The notes below the pieces were generated by a model, which saw only the letters and a list, made by a program, of their open reading frames with translations, had not been told where the DNA came from and did not search any database. A stretch of 64,000 nucleotides of DNA from Bacteroidota bacterium (GTDB lineage Bacteria; Bacteroidota; Bacteroidia; Cytophagales; Cyclobacteriaceae): positions 38,588-102,587 of the forward strand of contig JAJRQT010000065.1 in the NCBI GenBank assembly GCA_024280115.1. Direction: 5' to 3'. Of this stretch, positions 24,625-35,200 are shown in pieces. Made by a program: the position numbers and the translations under genes. Each line of letters opens with the position of its first letter. The stretch's first letter is position 1.

Positions 24625-25841
24625 TAATTGGTGTCTTCATCGACTATGGATTCCCTACCTTTAGAGTTATTAAAATCAAAATGAATTGTAAAACGAAGTG
24701 TCTCTGCCAGCGGATGCTCTCGCTTTTGTGGAACCAGGTAGGCAAAATCAACGCCAAAGACATTATACCTTAGACCCACACCCATGGTAAAATATTTACT
24801 ATCTCCTTTGTCATAATCCTCCCAGAAATATCCACCTCTGACTGCAAATAAATCCTTATACCAATACTCTATTCCAGTACTTAACATCACTTCTTTTAAT
24901 TCTTCAGAAGCTCCATCCGGCGCATCTGTAAATGACCCAAACATACCACTTAGCAATGCTCTGTTAGGATCTTTACCCCGATCAATTATTGGATCATTAT
25001 TTTGATCCAGTACTAATTTTCCATTTTCATCGACAAGATAAACAGGAGGCGTTGGCACCATTAATTTACTAAAATCCAAAGCAAATGTAAGGCTGTTGTA
25101 AGGATCCAAATTCAAAGTGTATGCACTACCTATTCTTAGGGCTGTTGGAATAAACTCCTTTTGGTCATCATTTGAATAGGTGATTTTATTTCCGATATCT
25201 GTTATCGTGGCGCCTAAGGCCAAGTTAGAATTTTTACCGATGTCTTTAGCCCAATACCATCCGATATCTGCAGCAAGACTCTGTCCGGCCTGGCTATCAG
25301 TTGTACTTGAAAATACATTCCCGGTAAGGTTTGATCTAATATATTTCAAAGTGATGCCCAAGCTCATATTTTCAGAAAGTAACCTTGAATAGGACCCCGA
25401 AAACGAAAATTCACGCGGATTAAAGTTTTGTAAGTATTCTCCAAACTCATCCGTAAACTGGATATCACCGAGATCAAAATAACTCAATGAAATTGCTACA
25501 GCCTGCTCTTTATTAATCTTATAATAACCAGACAAATAAGACAGACTCATGTCGTCAATCATTTTGCCCAACCACGGTGTGTAGGACAAACTAAAGCCTA
25601 TATCGTTTTCTATATAGGCAAGTTTGGCAACATTCCAATGGGTTGAATTGGCATCGGGTGATGTGGCAACTCCTACATCTCCCATAGCGCCGGCTCTGGC
25701 ATCAGTTGCGATTAATAGAAAAGGTACGGCTGTGGTTATAACCCGCCTGGACGTATCCTGACCTGCAATGTTTACCTGCGCCTGCGAGACTTGAATTGCT
25801 GCAAAAAGTGCGCAAATAATAAATATTAATTTTGCTTTCAT
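24624..25841 (-). CDS. porV: T9SS outer-membrane protein PorV
   Basis: A 405-residue outer-membrane beta-barrel of the FadL-like fold, with signal peptide (1-21, ending SQAQ) and the family's N-terminal block TAVPFLLIATDARAGAMGDV then GVATSPDANSTHWN. The last strand is ETLRFTIHFDFN. PorV (LptO) is the shuttle/attachment subunit of the type IX system: it binds the C-terminal sorting domain of exported proteins and, with PorU, mediates signal removal and surface anchoring. It sits 32 bp downstream of porU in the same orientation, the usual order, and is coupled to the M16-like gene. Confidence 0.95.
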   Translation of the reverse strand: MKAKLIFIICALFAAIQVSQAQVNIAGQDTSRRVITTAVPFLLIATDARAGAMGDVGVATSPDANSTHWNVAKLAYIENDIGFSLSYTPWLGKMIDDMSLSYLSGYYKINKEQAVAISLSYFDLGDIQFTDEFGEYLQNFNPREFSFSGSYSRLLSENMSLGITLKYIRSNLTGNVFSSTTDSQAGQSLAADIGWYWAKDIGKNSNLALGATITDIGNKITYSNDDQKEFIPTALRIGSAYTLNLDPYNSLTFALDFSKLMVPTPPVYLVDENGKLVLDQNNDPIIDRGKDPNRALLSGMFGSFTDAPDGASEELKEVMLSTGIEYWYKDLFAVRGGYFWEDYDKGDSKYFTMGVGLRYNVFGVDFAYLVPQKREHPLAETLRFTIHFDFNNSKGRESIVDEDTN

Positions 25842-25873
25842 TATGATAAAAAGATAACGCGCCTTAAATATAA

Positions 25874-28800
25874 TTAATTAATAATTACCAGTTTTTGATT
25901 TTCCTGTTTTTTACTGCCATCGTTCAAAGAACGAATAGATAACTTAAATATATATACTCCACTCAATAATTTGCTTCCGTTATTTTCACGCCCATCCCAA
26001 AATAAATCTGAAATTCGGGATTCGCTGTTTTCTTTTATTATTACAAATTGCTTCACGAGCTTTCCTTGAGTAGAATATACATCGATCATTATTTCTAAAT
26101 CGTCTCCCGCCCTGTTATGCTCAAAGCTAAACTGAGTATAATCACTAAATGGATTCGGGAAATTAATAAGCTTTTCAATGGCAAGTTTTTCATCCGTTAC
26201 GACCAAAAACTCAATTTCAGCCTCATTCTCATTATTATGTGTGTCCCAGGCTTTTAACTGAATTTTATGGGTACCAATAGATAAGTTTTTATAAGGATAT
26301 GTAACCAATCCTTTTTTGTATGTATCTCCTTCGCTTAAATAATACTCATTGACCACTGTTTCCAGGCTATCATCCAGAATAGCAGTCAGCTCCTCACCGG
26401 ATTCAGAATTAGAAATACTTATGCCACTTTCATCACTCAATTTCGCAACTAACAAGATGTCCGGTCCGGTTATACCTCCATTTACAAAGCTGGTATCATT
26501 GATAAATAATTTTATTTCCGGAGGAGTGCTGTCAGCAATAAAATCATCACTTTCTCCACCGATTATAAATTCAATATCTGATCCTGCAGCGTCAAATTTA
26601 TGTGACATATCAACGGCATACATACTGATTTTTCCTTTTTCAAAATCATAGGTGATGTTTTTAGGTACTATAAATTCAATATAAAATTCCCCTTGATCAA
26701 CACTTACTTCTCCCTTAAACAAAATATTGTCACGAGCTAAAAATTTCATCGGCCGGTCTTCATTGCCTAACGTTTGAATTTCTGAAGGTTGGTCAAATAC
26801 CGTCACTGTCAACTTTCCATTGAAATTGCCGTTAACCTGCTTTTTTGAATTGATCACATTCCCTTTCAATTTCACGGGGCTCAATGCGCTGAGGGTATCG
26901 CCCGGTTGATAAGTATCTTCATCCGCCTTTAAAACAATTTTTTCTGTTGCATAAGCCAATGTCATTGATGGATCTGCTAGTAATGAAAAATTTCTATTGA
27001 CACTTCCATTTAATGACTGGTTTTTCGTGTTCCTAAATATTTCACCAAGAGATCGGTATCCACTATCATCCTCCTTAAACACATTTTTATAAAATGCTTT
27101 GTTGAGAATAAAGTTTGTACTTGAAAAAACAGGTCTCGCTGTCGTAAGCAGTCCAATAGCACCCCCTTCAGGATTTAACAACAAAAACTCAGCACCTGAA
27201 ATTGCTTTAGGGTTGTCATGTCGCCCAAACTCACAAGTGGCGGTGACAAATAAAGGCAGCTTATTCCGGTTTTTAAATGCTGAGACCGAAGATATATTCA
27301 GAATTGTTTCCGAAGTCCAGCGCGTAGCAGAACCGTGACCTGTGAAATTGAACATCAGGGCCCCTTTTTCTATAGATCTTTCTATGGCTTCGTTGACACC
27401 TGGCGCCGACTCTCCTATGGAGGTATTCACCTGCTCATAGGCATCCATATATATTTTATTTACATTAAATTGAGTGTATGACGTATCAACAAGGTTGGTT
27501 AGGCGGTCAGCATCTCTTTGGTGCAAATTTCCATCTCCGTCATCAGCAATAAAAATAAGCTCGTTGCGCCATGGACCGAATGTAGCTTCATTTGTCGCAT
27601 AATTATACAATTTATCAACCATTATTCTGGCTTCTTCAATGGATTTCACGGGGAGTCTTCCAACGCCAATGTCCATCAATTGATCTCCTGAATAGGACTC
27701 CTCCCATTCACCTTCATCATCATTTAGAAAACCATAATAATCATCAGAGGAATAACTATTTATCGGATGGAGCGAATTTCTTGAAGTGTAAATTGGCACA
27801 AAATTGGTGTTCTTATCTATGCGGTCTTTGTAGTCAAAAGATCCTTTTCCAAAAAGTAAAACATTTTGAAGTCTTTCATCACCAGTACCTTGGTTATACA
27901 GAAATCTTATAAAGTCACGGATAGCAGTTACGTCCTGCTTTCCCGATGAAAACTCATTATATATTTCCCGGGTAGTTACAACTAATACATCTAATCCATC
28001 ATGACTTCTTCTCAAATCAGCCAGCCTCTCAGCCTCACTTAAAAAGCCCGGATAGGATACAATGAGCAGATCAACATTGGGAGCGCCGTGAAGATTTTGA
28101 TTATTAATTTTGATCGTTTTGCCAGGAATTAAATACTCTGCATTATTGAAAATGATGAATTCTCTCAATTCTGAGCTGAATGCACCAAATTGTACTTCAT
28201 CACTATTGAGTGAAAATTTCTGAATATATGGTTTTAACGGATTTGTAATATCCCAAATCTTGAAGGTCGATGCAGCATTGGTAATAGTATAGCTTGATAT
28301 GGCATTTCCTGTACTTGCAACTGACCTGAATCTCATTTGGTTGCCAAAAAGCTTCAATTCCCTTTTTCCAAAAACTTTCAGGTAGTTGAGATAAGCAGCC
28401 GATTTCCCAGTGCCAGTAGGGTTGAATGATAATTGAACCGTGATTTTTTCTCCTGGAGGAAAATCAGATGTATTTATCGTGAAATCATCCACCTGATTTG
28501 AGCCCTTTGCAAGGTAATATCCCTCTACAATATTGTTGATATTTTGTTGACCCAATACAGCGCCATTCACTTTTAGATCAAGAGATGCTTCTGCATAGGT
28601 TTGACCCATAACAGCAGAGGTTACTATTAACTCAGTATTGGGAACCAAGCCGGGAAAATCAAAGGTCAAGTCATAAGTGAGGGTAAAATCAAATTTTTCT
28701 CCATACCAATCCCTTCCGGAGTTAATGATATTGATTTCATCTTTTTCGTAAATGATATAATCATCAAACTGATTGATCATTGGATGATTTGCTCCGAGAT

Positions 28801-29686
28801 CTTCTTTTTCTTTAATGCGTAAACTTTCCCCCTCTGAGATATTGAAAAAATAAAAACTGGTATCTGAATAAAAGTTCTTTTTGTAAAATAATTCTCCTGA
28901 TTCAAGTACGGATACATCATTCGGGCCTTGCCCATAAAATAGCACGAAATCCTCTGCATCAAATCTACCGTCTGACTCCCCTGAAATGTAAATCGCATTT
29001 TCAGTTAAATCCACAGGTCTTTCAATCCTGTTTATTTGAGGAAGCATTCCTCCTCCATTTCCATAAATTTTGAATCGGTTTGGGTTTTTACCCGCCAAAT
29101 CTACTCCGGCATCTTTCAAATATTTATAATCCAATTTATAAACTCCCGTCTCAGTTACCGGAATTTTAAACCATTCTCCGGAAGCCAATACAGAATTGCC
29201 ATTACTTCCTCCGGTTCGCAAATTCGTGCTGGAATTATTCGATTTTTCGGCCTTTAGTCCTATCTCTATATTGTAAATTTTGAAATATTTCCCCGAGGTA
29301 GAATCATATTGAATGGGAATAATATCAAGCAGTACAACACTTTGATCACGGTCTTTCAGGTGTCTGAAAGTAACAACTTCAAAATCTTTAGAATACTTTT
29401 GCACAAGGATTTCAACTTCCTGCGCAGTAGCCTCCGATTTGTAAATGTTCAGTATTTCCAGTTCAGCGATTTGAGTATTCGGAGCCTGGATAGAAAGCAA
29501 CGGTAATCCATTAAACTTTTTCGGGTAGGTTGCACCTTCAACAGAAAATCTATTGAATCCATTATTATTCCAGTTTATTGAAATTTTAATCACAGAGTCA
29601 TCGATTTTCATTGTATCAAATGAAAACAATAGCAGCACTGTGATAAAGATCAGGGCTGAATTTAATATGGAAGCCGGTAATCTCAA
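25874..29686 (-). CDS. porU: T9SS C-terminal signal peptidase PorU
   Basis: A 1,270-residue gingipain-type (C25) cysteine protease that removes the C-terminal sorting signal of T9SS cargo at the cell surface. The catalytic His lies in MFNFTGHGSATRW and the Cys in FVTATCEFGRHDNP. The caspase-like domain is preceded by long N-terminal beta domains and followed by Ig-like domains and a CTD-like end (FPNPFSDYTQFSFEHN, LLSGVYIFKLSI). A signal-anchor-like N-terminus (SALIFITVLLLFSF) is present. The start is TTG 29686; the nearby ATG is in a frame that stops at once. The length is typical of PorU. First gene of the porU-porV-M16 operon. Confidence 0.96.
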   Translation of the reverse strand: MRLPASILNSALIFITVLLLFSFDTMKIDDSVIKISINWNNNGFNRFSVEGATYPKKFNGLPLLSIQAPNTQIAELEILNIYKSEATAQEVEILVQKYSKDFEVVTFRHLKDRDQSVVLLDIIPIQYDSTSGKYFKIYNIEIGLKAEKSNNSSTNLRTGGSNGNSVLASGEWFKIPVTETGVYKLDYKYLKDAGVDLAGKNPNRFKIYGNGGGMLPQINRIERPVDLTENAIYISGESDGRFDAEDFVLFYGQGPNDVSVLESGELFYKKNFYSDTSFYFFNISEGESLRIKEKEDLGANHPMINQFDDYIIYEKDEINIINSGRDWYGEKFDFTLTYDLTFDFPGLVPNTELIVTSAVMGQTYAEASLDLKVNGAVLGQQNINNIVEGYYLAKGSNQVDDFTINTSDFPPGEKITVQLSFNPTGTGKSAAYLNYLKVFGKRELKLFGNQMRFRSVASTGNAISSYTITNAASTFKIWDITNPLKPYIQKFSLNSDEVQFGAFSSELREFIIFNNAEYLIPGKTIKINNQNLHGAPNVDLLIVSYPGFLSEAERLADLRRSHDGLDVLVVTTREIYNEFSSGKQDVTAIRDFIRFLYNQGTGDERLQNVLLFGKGSFDYKDRIDKNTNFVPIYTSRNSLHPINSYSSDDYYGFLNDDEGEWEESYSGDQLMDIGVGRLPVKSIEEARIMVDKLYNYATNEATFGPWRNELIFIADDGDGNLHQRDADRLTNLVDTSYTQFNVNKIYMDAYEQVNTSIGESAPGVNEAIERSIEKGALMFNFTGHGSATRWTSETILNISSVSAFKNRNKLPLFVTATCEFGRHDNPKAISGAEFLLLNPEGGAIGLLTTARPVFSSTNFILNKAFYKNVFKEDDSGYRSLGEIFRNTKNQSLNGSVNRNFSLLADPSMTLAYATEKIVLKADEDTYQPGDTLSALSPVKLKGNVINSKKQVNGNFNGKLTVTVFDQPSEIQTLGNEDRPMKFLARDNILFKGEVSVDQGEFYIEFIVPKNITYDFEKGKISMYAVDMSHKFDAAGSDIEFIIGGESDDFIADSTPPEIKLFINDTSFVNGGITGPDILLVAKLSDESGISISNSESGEELTAILDDSLETVVNEYYLSEGDTYKKGLVTYPYKNLSIGTHKIQLKAWDTHNNENEAEIEFLVVTDEKLAIEKLINFPNPFSDYTQFSFEHNRAGDDLEIMIDVYSTQGKLVKQFVIIKENSESRISDLFWDGRENNGSKLLSGVYIFKLSIRSLNDGSKKQENQKLVIIN

Positions 29687-29789
29687 TACATATTAATTTT
29701 ATGTAAATATGTTAACTGTCGTTAAAGTACTTTGGTTATCGAAATTCTATTTTCAAAAGGTAGGCTAGCTCTGCTTACAAAAGTAACGA

Positions 29790-30473
29790 TTATTCCGCAA
29801 TTTTTAGTGTCAGCGACAAAACAACGTATAAAACTATGATCAGGGGAAGTGCCATAATTTTTAAAAATGCCAAAAGAATCAGAGAAATTACAATGAGCAA
29901 GTATCTGGACCAGTTGTTACTAAATGCAAAATCCTTGAATTTGAGAGATATCAATTTTATATCTGAAACCATCATCAGAGATAATAAAACAGCGATTCCA
30001 ATCAAAGTGTAGTCTTTCAGCAGGAATTCACTGAAGGCCGATTTCTCCAGCTCTTTGATAAATGGGAAAACACTCACAAATATGGCAACTGCCGGAACCG
30101 GGAGGCCATAAAATGTGTCAGTTTGCCGGGTATCATTGTTGAACCTCGCCAATCTTAAAGCACCGAAAATAACAATTAAATATGCCATGTAAGAAAATCC
30201 ATTACTTTCTCCCTCCTGGGTAATCATTGAAAAAATAATGGTAGCTGGTAAAAAACAGAAAGTGATAAGATCAGCCAGTGAATCCAGGTCTTTTCCAATG
30301 GCTGAGAATTTTTTTAACATCCTGGCAGAAAATCCATCAAAAAAATCAAATATAGCCCCAACCCAAATCATGATAGCTCCTGTCTGAATATCTCCATTAA
30401 ATACGGCGATTATACCATAACATCCGCACGCAAGATTGCAAAGGGTGAGAAAATTTGGGATATGCTTAATCAC
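29790..30473 (-). CDS. pssA: CDP-diacylglycerol-serine O-phosphatidyltransferase
   Basis: A 227-residue multi-TM enzyme of the CDP-alcohol phosphatidyltransferase superfamily. The diagnostic DG(x2)AR(x8)G(x3)D(x3)D motif is present as DGFSARMLKKFSAIGKDLDS at about residues 46-65. It begins IPNFLTLCNLACGCYGIIAV, typical of the type II PssA. It makes phosphatidylserine for phosphatidylethanolamine synthesis at the inner membrane. The start is GTG 30473. It lies 7 bp after the MBL hydrolase gene, likely in one operon. Confidence 0.93.
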   Translation of the reverse strand: MIKHIPNFLTLCNLACGCYGIIAVFNGDIQTGAIMIWVGAIFDFFDGFSARMLKKFSAIGKDLDSLADLITFCFLPATIIFSMITQEGESNGFSYMAYLIVIFGALRLARFNNDTRQTDTFYGLPVPAVAIFVSVFPFIKELEKSAFSEFLLKDYTLIGIAVLLSLMMVSDIKLISLKFKDFAFSNNWSRYLLIVISLILLAFLKIMALPLIIVLYVVLSLTLKIAE

Positions 30474-30480
30474 CTAATTA

Positions 30481-31128
30481 TTAGTTTGTTGCCTCGCCAC
30501 AAAAAGGATTGTATTGCTTTTCATATCCAATGTTGGTATTTGGTCCATGTCCGCAGTAAACCGTCATGCTATCAGGAAATTTAAAAAGTTGGTTTTTTAT
30601 GCTATCTATGAGCGTATTGTGGTCTCCTCCGGGAAGATCAGTTCTGCCAATGCTTTCCTTGAACAACACATCTCCGGCTATACATATATTTTCCTTTTCA
30701 TTTACAAAAGCGATATGTCCGGCAGCATGACCGGGTAGGTAGAGCACATCAAGTGTCGAATTTCCGAATTCAATTTTATCACCGTCCTCGATATATGCAT
30801 CAGGATCACAATGCTCATAAGCTGGAAAACCATAAATTGGCGCAACGAATTTGGTGGCTTTCAGATTATCCAATTCCTTTTTATGGACCACCAACTTGAC
30901 ACCATATTCATTTTTTATAAAATTATTCCCAAGAATATGATCTATGTGGCAATGCGTATTGATCAATAGTTTAACCTTCAGATCATTTTCTGCTATATAT
31001 TGTTTCAATTCATTTTTTTCGTCCGCTTCGTAACATCCAGGATCTATGATGATGCATTCCCTTGTTTCATCAAAAACTATGTAAGTATTTTCTGATAGTG
31101 CATTAAATACAAATTGTTTTATTGTCAT
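30481..31128 (-). CDS. MBL-fold metallo-hydrolase (glyoxalase II-like)
   Basis: A 215-residue cytoplasmic hydrolase with the metallo-beta-lactamase motif THCHIDH (about 56-62), then LPGHAAGH for the third histidine, GDVLFKESIGRTDLPGGD for the bridging Asp, and CGHGPNT for the last His. The length and pattern match the short YcbL/glyoxalase II-like group that hydrolyses thioesters such as S-lactoyl-glutathione analogues. It is the first gene of a two-gene unit with pssA and divergent from the FAD oxidoreductase, with 70 bp between start codons. Confidence 0.9.
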   Translation of the reverse strand: MTIKQFVFNALSENTYIVFDETRECIIIDPGCYEADEKNELKQYIAENDLKVKLLINTHCHIDHILGNNFIKNEYGVKLVVHKKELDNLKATKFVAPIYGFPAYEHCDPDAYIEDGDKIEFGNSTLDVLYLPGHAAGHIAFVNEKENICIAGDVLFKESIGRTDLPGGDHNTLIDSIKNQLFKFPDSMTVYCGHGPNTNIGYEKQYNPFCGEATN

Positions 31129-31198
31129 TGTCGTATTTTTTTTGAGACAAATTTGGTTTAAAAATATATAATTTCAAGCTTTTTCTTTAATTCGCTTT

Positions 31199-32275
31199 AT
31201 GAAGTACGATTACCTCATCATTGGTCAGGGATTAGCAGGGAGTATTTTGGCGTATCATTTATTGAAATACGGAAAGATAATTGCTATAATCGATGAAAGG
31301 GAATCCTTTACAGCTTCAACTGTTGGTGCAGGTCTTGTGAATCCTATTACCGGACCTAAAATGGTAAAATCATGGAAATCAGAAATTCTTTTCCCTTTTC
31401 TAAAAGATTTTTATAGAGAGATTGAAATTGAAACAGACACAAAATTTTTCACAGAGAGGACGATTTACAGACCATTCGGATCTGTTGAAGAGCAAAACGA
31501 TTGGTATGGGCGCTCTTCCCGAATAAATTACCAAATGTTCCTAAAAAGAATTTGTGAAAGTGGCGCTCATGATTCTATTGTAAACGATCAATTTGGCGGT
31601 GTGGAAATTTTGGGATATGTATTGAATATGGCCCTTTTCATTGAAACCATGAACAAATACCTCGTGAGCAGGTGTAATTATATTGAAACTCATTTTAATG
31701 AAGATGATCTTGAAATTGGGCGAGAAAGCATAAAATATCATGGTATCGAAGCGGCAAAAATCATATTTTGTTCAGGCTACCATATCCGGGATTCAAAATA
31801 TTTTGGGTGGACACCTTTAGTACCGGTAAAGGGCGAATTGCTCAATTTAAAAATGAATTCCGATTTTGAAACTATTTATAATAGATCGTGTTTTATTATT
31901 CCACAAGGGAAGGGCATCTACAAAGCAGGATCTACTTACGACAGAAAAGATCTGACACCTGTGCCAACCTTAGTGGGAAAAAATGAAATAACAAAAAAAC
32001 TTGATGCGTTATTAAAGACAGACTATGAAATTATGAATCACGCAGCAGGTATCAGGCCGGGAACAGTAACCAGAAAACCATTGATCGGTGTTCATCCAGA
32101 GCATAGGAATTTAGCGATTTTTAATGGAATGGGAACCAAAGGTGTTTCATTAGCCCCATTTTTTGGAAAACAATTCACAAAATATCTTGAAGAAGACAAT
32201 AATCTTGATGAAGAAGTAGATATTAAAAAGTATTATTCATTATATTTCAAAACACATTTTTCTATAGGAATTTGA
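31199..32275 (+). CDS. FAD-dependent oxidoreductase (DAO family)
   Basis: A 358-residue flavoprotein of the D-amino-acid-oxidase/glycine-oxidase superfamily. The Rossmann dinucleotide motif is at the N-terminus (YLIIGQGLAGSILAYHLLKY, then an acidic end IIDER). Further elements are SFTASTVGAGLVNPITG and the C-terminal FAD-binding HAAGIRPGTVTRKPLIG and NGMGTKGVSLAP. The substrate is not evident. The stop codon overlaps the TTG start of the next gene (TTGA), so translation of the two is coupled. It may function in amine or tRNA-related oxidation; this is only a guess from superfamily membership. Confidence 0.87.
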   Translation: MKYDYLIIGQGLAGSILAYHLLKYGKIIAIIDERESFTASTVGAGLVNPITGPKMVKSWKSEILFPFLKDFYREIEIETDTKFFTERTIYRPFGSVEEQNDWYGRSSRINYQMFLKRICESGAHDSIVNDQFGGVEILGYVLNMALFIETMNKYLVSRCNYIETHFNEDDLEIGRESIKYHGIEAAKIIFCSGYHIRDSKYFGWTPLVPVKGELLNLKMNSDFETIYNRSCFIIPQGKGIYKAGSTYDRKDLTPVPTLVGKNEITKKLDALLKTDYEIMNHAAGIRPGTVTRKPLIGVHPEHRNLAIFNGMGTKGVSLAPFFGKQFTKYLEEDNNLDEEVDIKKYYSLYFKTHFSIGI

Positions 32276-35200
32276 GGCAATTTTATACCATATCAATTTT
32301 AGCAATAGTTTCCCTGGCATTCACTAGTTATAGTGTTTTTGCGCAGGAAGCGATGGAAAAATTTGGTAAAAACCGAGTCCAGTATAAAAATTTTAAATGG
32401 CGGTATTACAGTACTGAGAATTTTGATATTTACTTTTACGATGGTGGAAATGAAATTGCTAAAATCGCCACAAACTATCTAGAAAAAGAATTTGACAGAA
32501 TCACCGATATACTCGGGACTGTCTCATATTCCAAAACAGAAATATTTCTCTACAATTCACCAACTGATTTATTACAAAGCAACATTGGCGTCAACGACAA
32601 CAGTTTTGACGTAGCCGGTCAGACAGATTTTATAAGGCCATTGGTAGAAATTGCCTATCCTGGAAATGCAGAAGAATTTAAAAAAGTACTGGTCTATAAG
32701 GTTTCTTCCATGCTCATAAATGATATGATGTTTGGAGGAAGTCTTTCTGATATGTTCCAGAATAGCTATTTACTATTGCTTCCCGAATGGTTTATGAACG
32801 GAGCTGCCAGGTACACTGCCTATGGCTGGGATGTGGAGATGGACGATTTTATTCGGGATATGATCCGCAATAAAAATGTAAAACGCATGGCAAAATTTAC
32901 CGGCTATGAAGCTGAACTTCTCGGCCAGTCAATATGGAATTTTATTGCAGAAAGATATGGTCAAAGCTATATTTCCAATATCCTCAACCTGACAAGGATC
33001 ATTAGAAATGAAGAGAGAAGTATTTCAGGTACTATTGGAATTCCATATAAAAGTTTTATTGCCGAATGGAGTAATTACTACCTTGAACAAACTTCCTTTA
33101 TTGATCAAAATTACATATTGCCGGATAAAGGCACCAAGGTAAATTCCAATAAAAAGGGTGTTATTATCAAGGATGTAAAGATAAGCCCTGAGGGAAACTA
33201 TTATGCCTATACCATCAATAATAAAGGTAAATACAAAGTGATATTGAGGCATATTGGCAAAAACAAAGAAAAAGTAGTGCTCAAAGGTGGATATAAGGTA
33301 ATAAATCAGGAGCCTGACAAAAATATCCCGTTGTTAAGTTGGAAGGATGAGAATACCCTTGGCATTATCAATACCAAGTATGGAAAAAATTTCCTTTGGA
33401 TTTATGAGATTAGCTCTAAGAAAAAAGTAAAAAAGGAACTGACAAGAATTAATCAGGTAAAGGATTTTGATATTGTCAGAAATGGAAATTTAGCAGTTTT
33501 AAGTGCCGACAGAAATGGTGACAACGATTTATACTTAATAAGCCTCAGGCGAAATTCCATCAAGAGAATTACCAGTGATTTTTACGATGATGTGAATCCG
33601 CGATTTATTCCCGGCACCAGTTCCATTATTTTTAGCTCTAACAGAACTACGGACAGTATAGATGTAAAAGGTCAGAAAATTGAGAAAGTTTCAAACACTT
33701 ATAACATTTTCATTTATAATATTGATTCTACAAAAAAAACAGTTCACAGAATTACAAACAACCTTAGCAAAAGCGTAAAACCTTTAGCCGTAAACTCAAA
33801 TGAATACTATTTCATAAGCGATCAGCAAGGAATTAATAACCTTTATAAATACGATTTATCAAAAAAAATATACCACCAGGTCAGTAATTTTGGATCTGGC
33901 ATAAAAGATTTCGACATCAGCTATGATAAGCAGTACTTCAGCTTTGTGATGTCTGAAAAAGGAAAGGATAATTTATATCTGAAGCAAAACTATAATCTCG
34001 ACCAAAATATTTTTACAGCACAAACAAAAAGACAACAATACCTGATTGCAAAATTTGTGACTCAAAGATTAAAGGAATCTAAGAAAAAGAGGGCGCTTGC
34101 TAATGTAAATAAAGACTTAATGCCCGAGGTTGAAGAATCAGCAAATGAAAAACCAATAGCGGGTCAGCCTGAAGTAACCAAATTGAAATCGTCATTTCTA
34201 GATCAATACACAAACAAAACTTTTGAAGGGACAGGTGACGCACTAGTAAATACGAGGGACTATCAATTTAGCAATCCGGGCCAGGGATTAATAGAAGAAA
34301 AAACCACTAAGAAAGAGTCTAAAGATCTACTGGATACTGACAATTATGTATTCGATACCGATGTGGTAAAAAGTAAAAAAGGCAGGGGGTCATTCTTAAG
34401 CTCCTACCGGAAATTGAGAAAAGAAAGCGATGTGGCAGGTCCGTTTCCATATGAAACAAAGTTCAGCGCAGATAATATTGTGACTTCTTTTGTAATTGAT
34501 CCTTTAATTGGTTTTGGTTTAAAATTAGAAACTCAAATGAATGACCAATTGGAAAATCATAAGTTTTATGGTGGAATTTTGGTGACTACAGATCTGAAAA
34601 GCGGGAGTTTTTACGGGGAATACAGGTATTTAAAAAACACAGTTGATTTTCATGCACGCTACGCTCGAAAATCTCTATACCGTCCGACAGAAAATTCTTC
34701 TCAGAAATATACATTGAACACTTACGAACTTGGGGCCTCGTTACCTTTTGGCGTTACAAGCAGACTCTCTGTAGTACCTTTCTTCGAGACAACAAGATTC
34801 TGGGACCTGGATCCAACTTCCGTTTTATTTCCGCCAAGCGGCCCCGTTACCTCCAACATTAATTATGCAGGTGTGAAATTTGAGTTTATTTATGATAATA
34901 CGACCGTTGGTGGAATGAATATTATCCAGGGAACAAGAGGAAAAGTAGGTTTTAAACTCAATGAGGGAATCAACGATAGTCAAAAGTCTTTTTCAAATAT
35001 TTACCTGGATTTAAGACATTATCAGAAAATTCACAGGGAGATTATTCTGGCAACCAGGCTATTTTATGGAAGATACTGGGGTGCAAATCCACAAAAATAT
35101 CTGCTTGGAGGTATGGATAATTGGTTATTTAACAACACAAACAATACTGGCGAAGGAGATCCTCTACGGCATTCTGTTGGTGTCGATAACAGTAATATAT

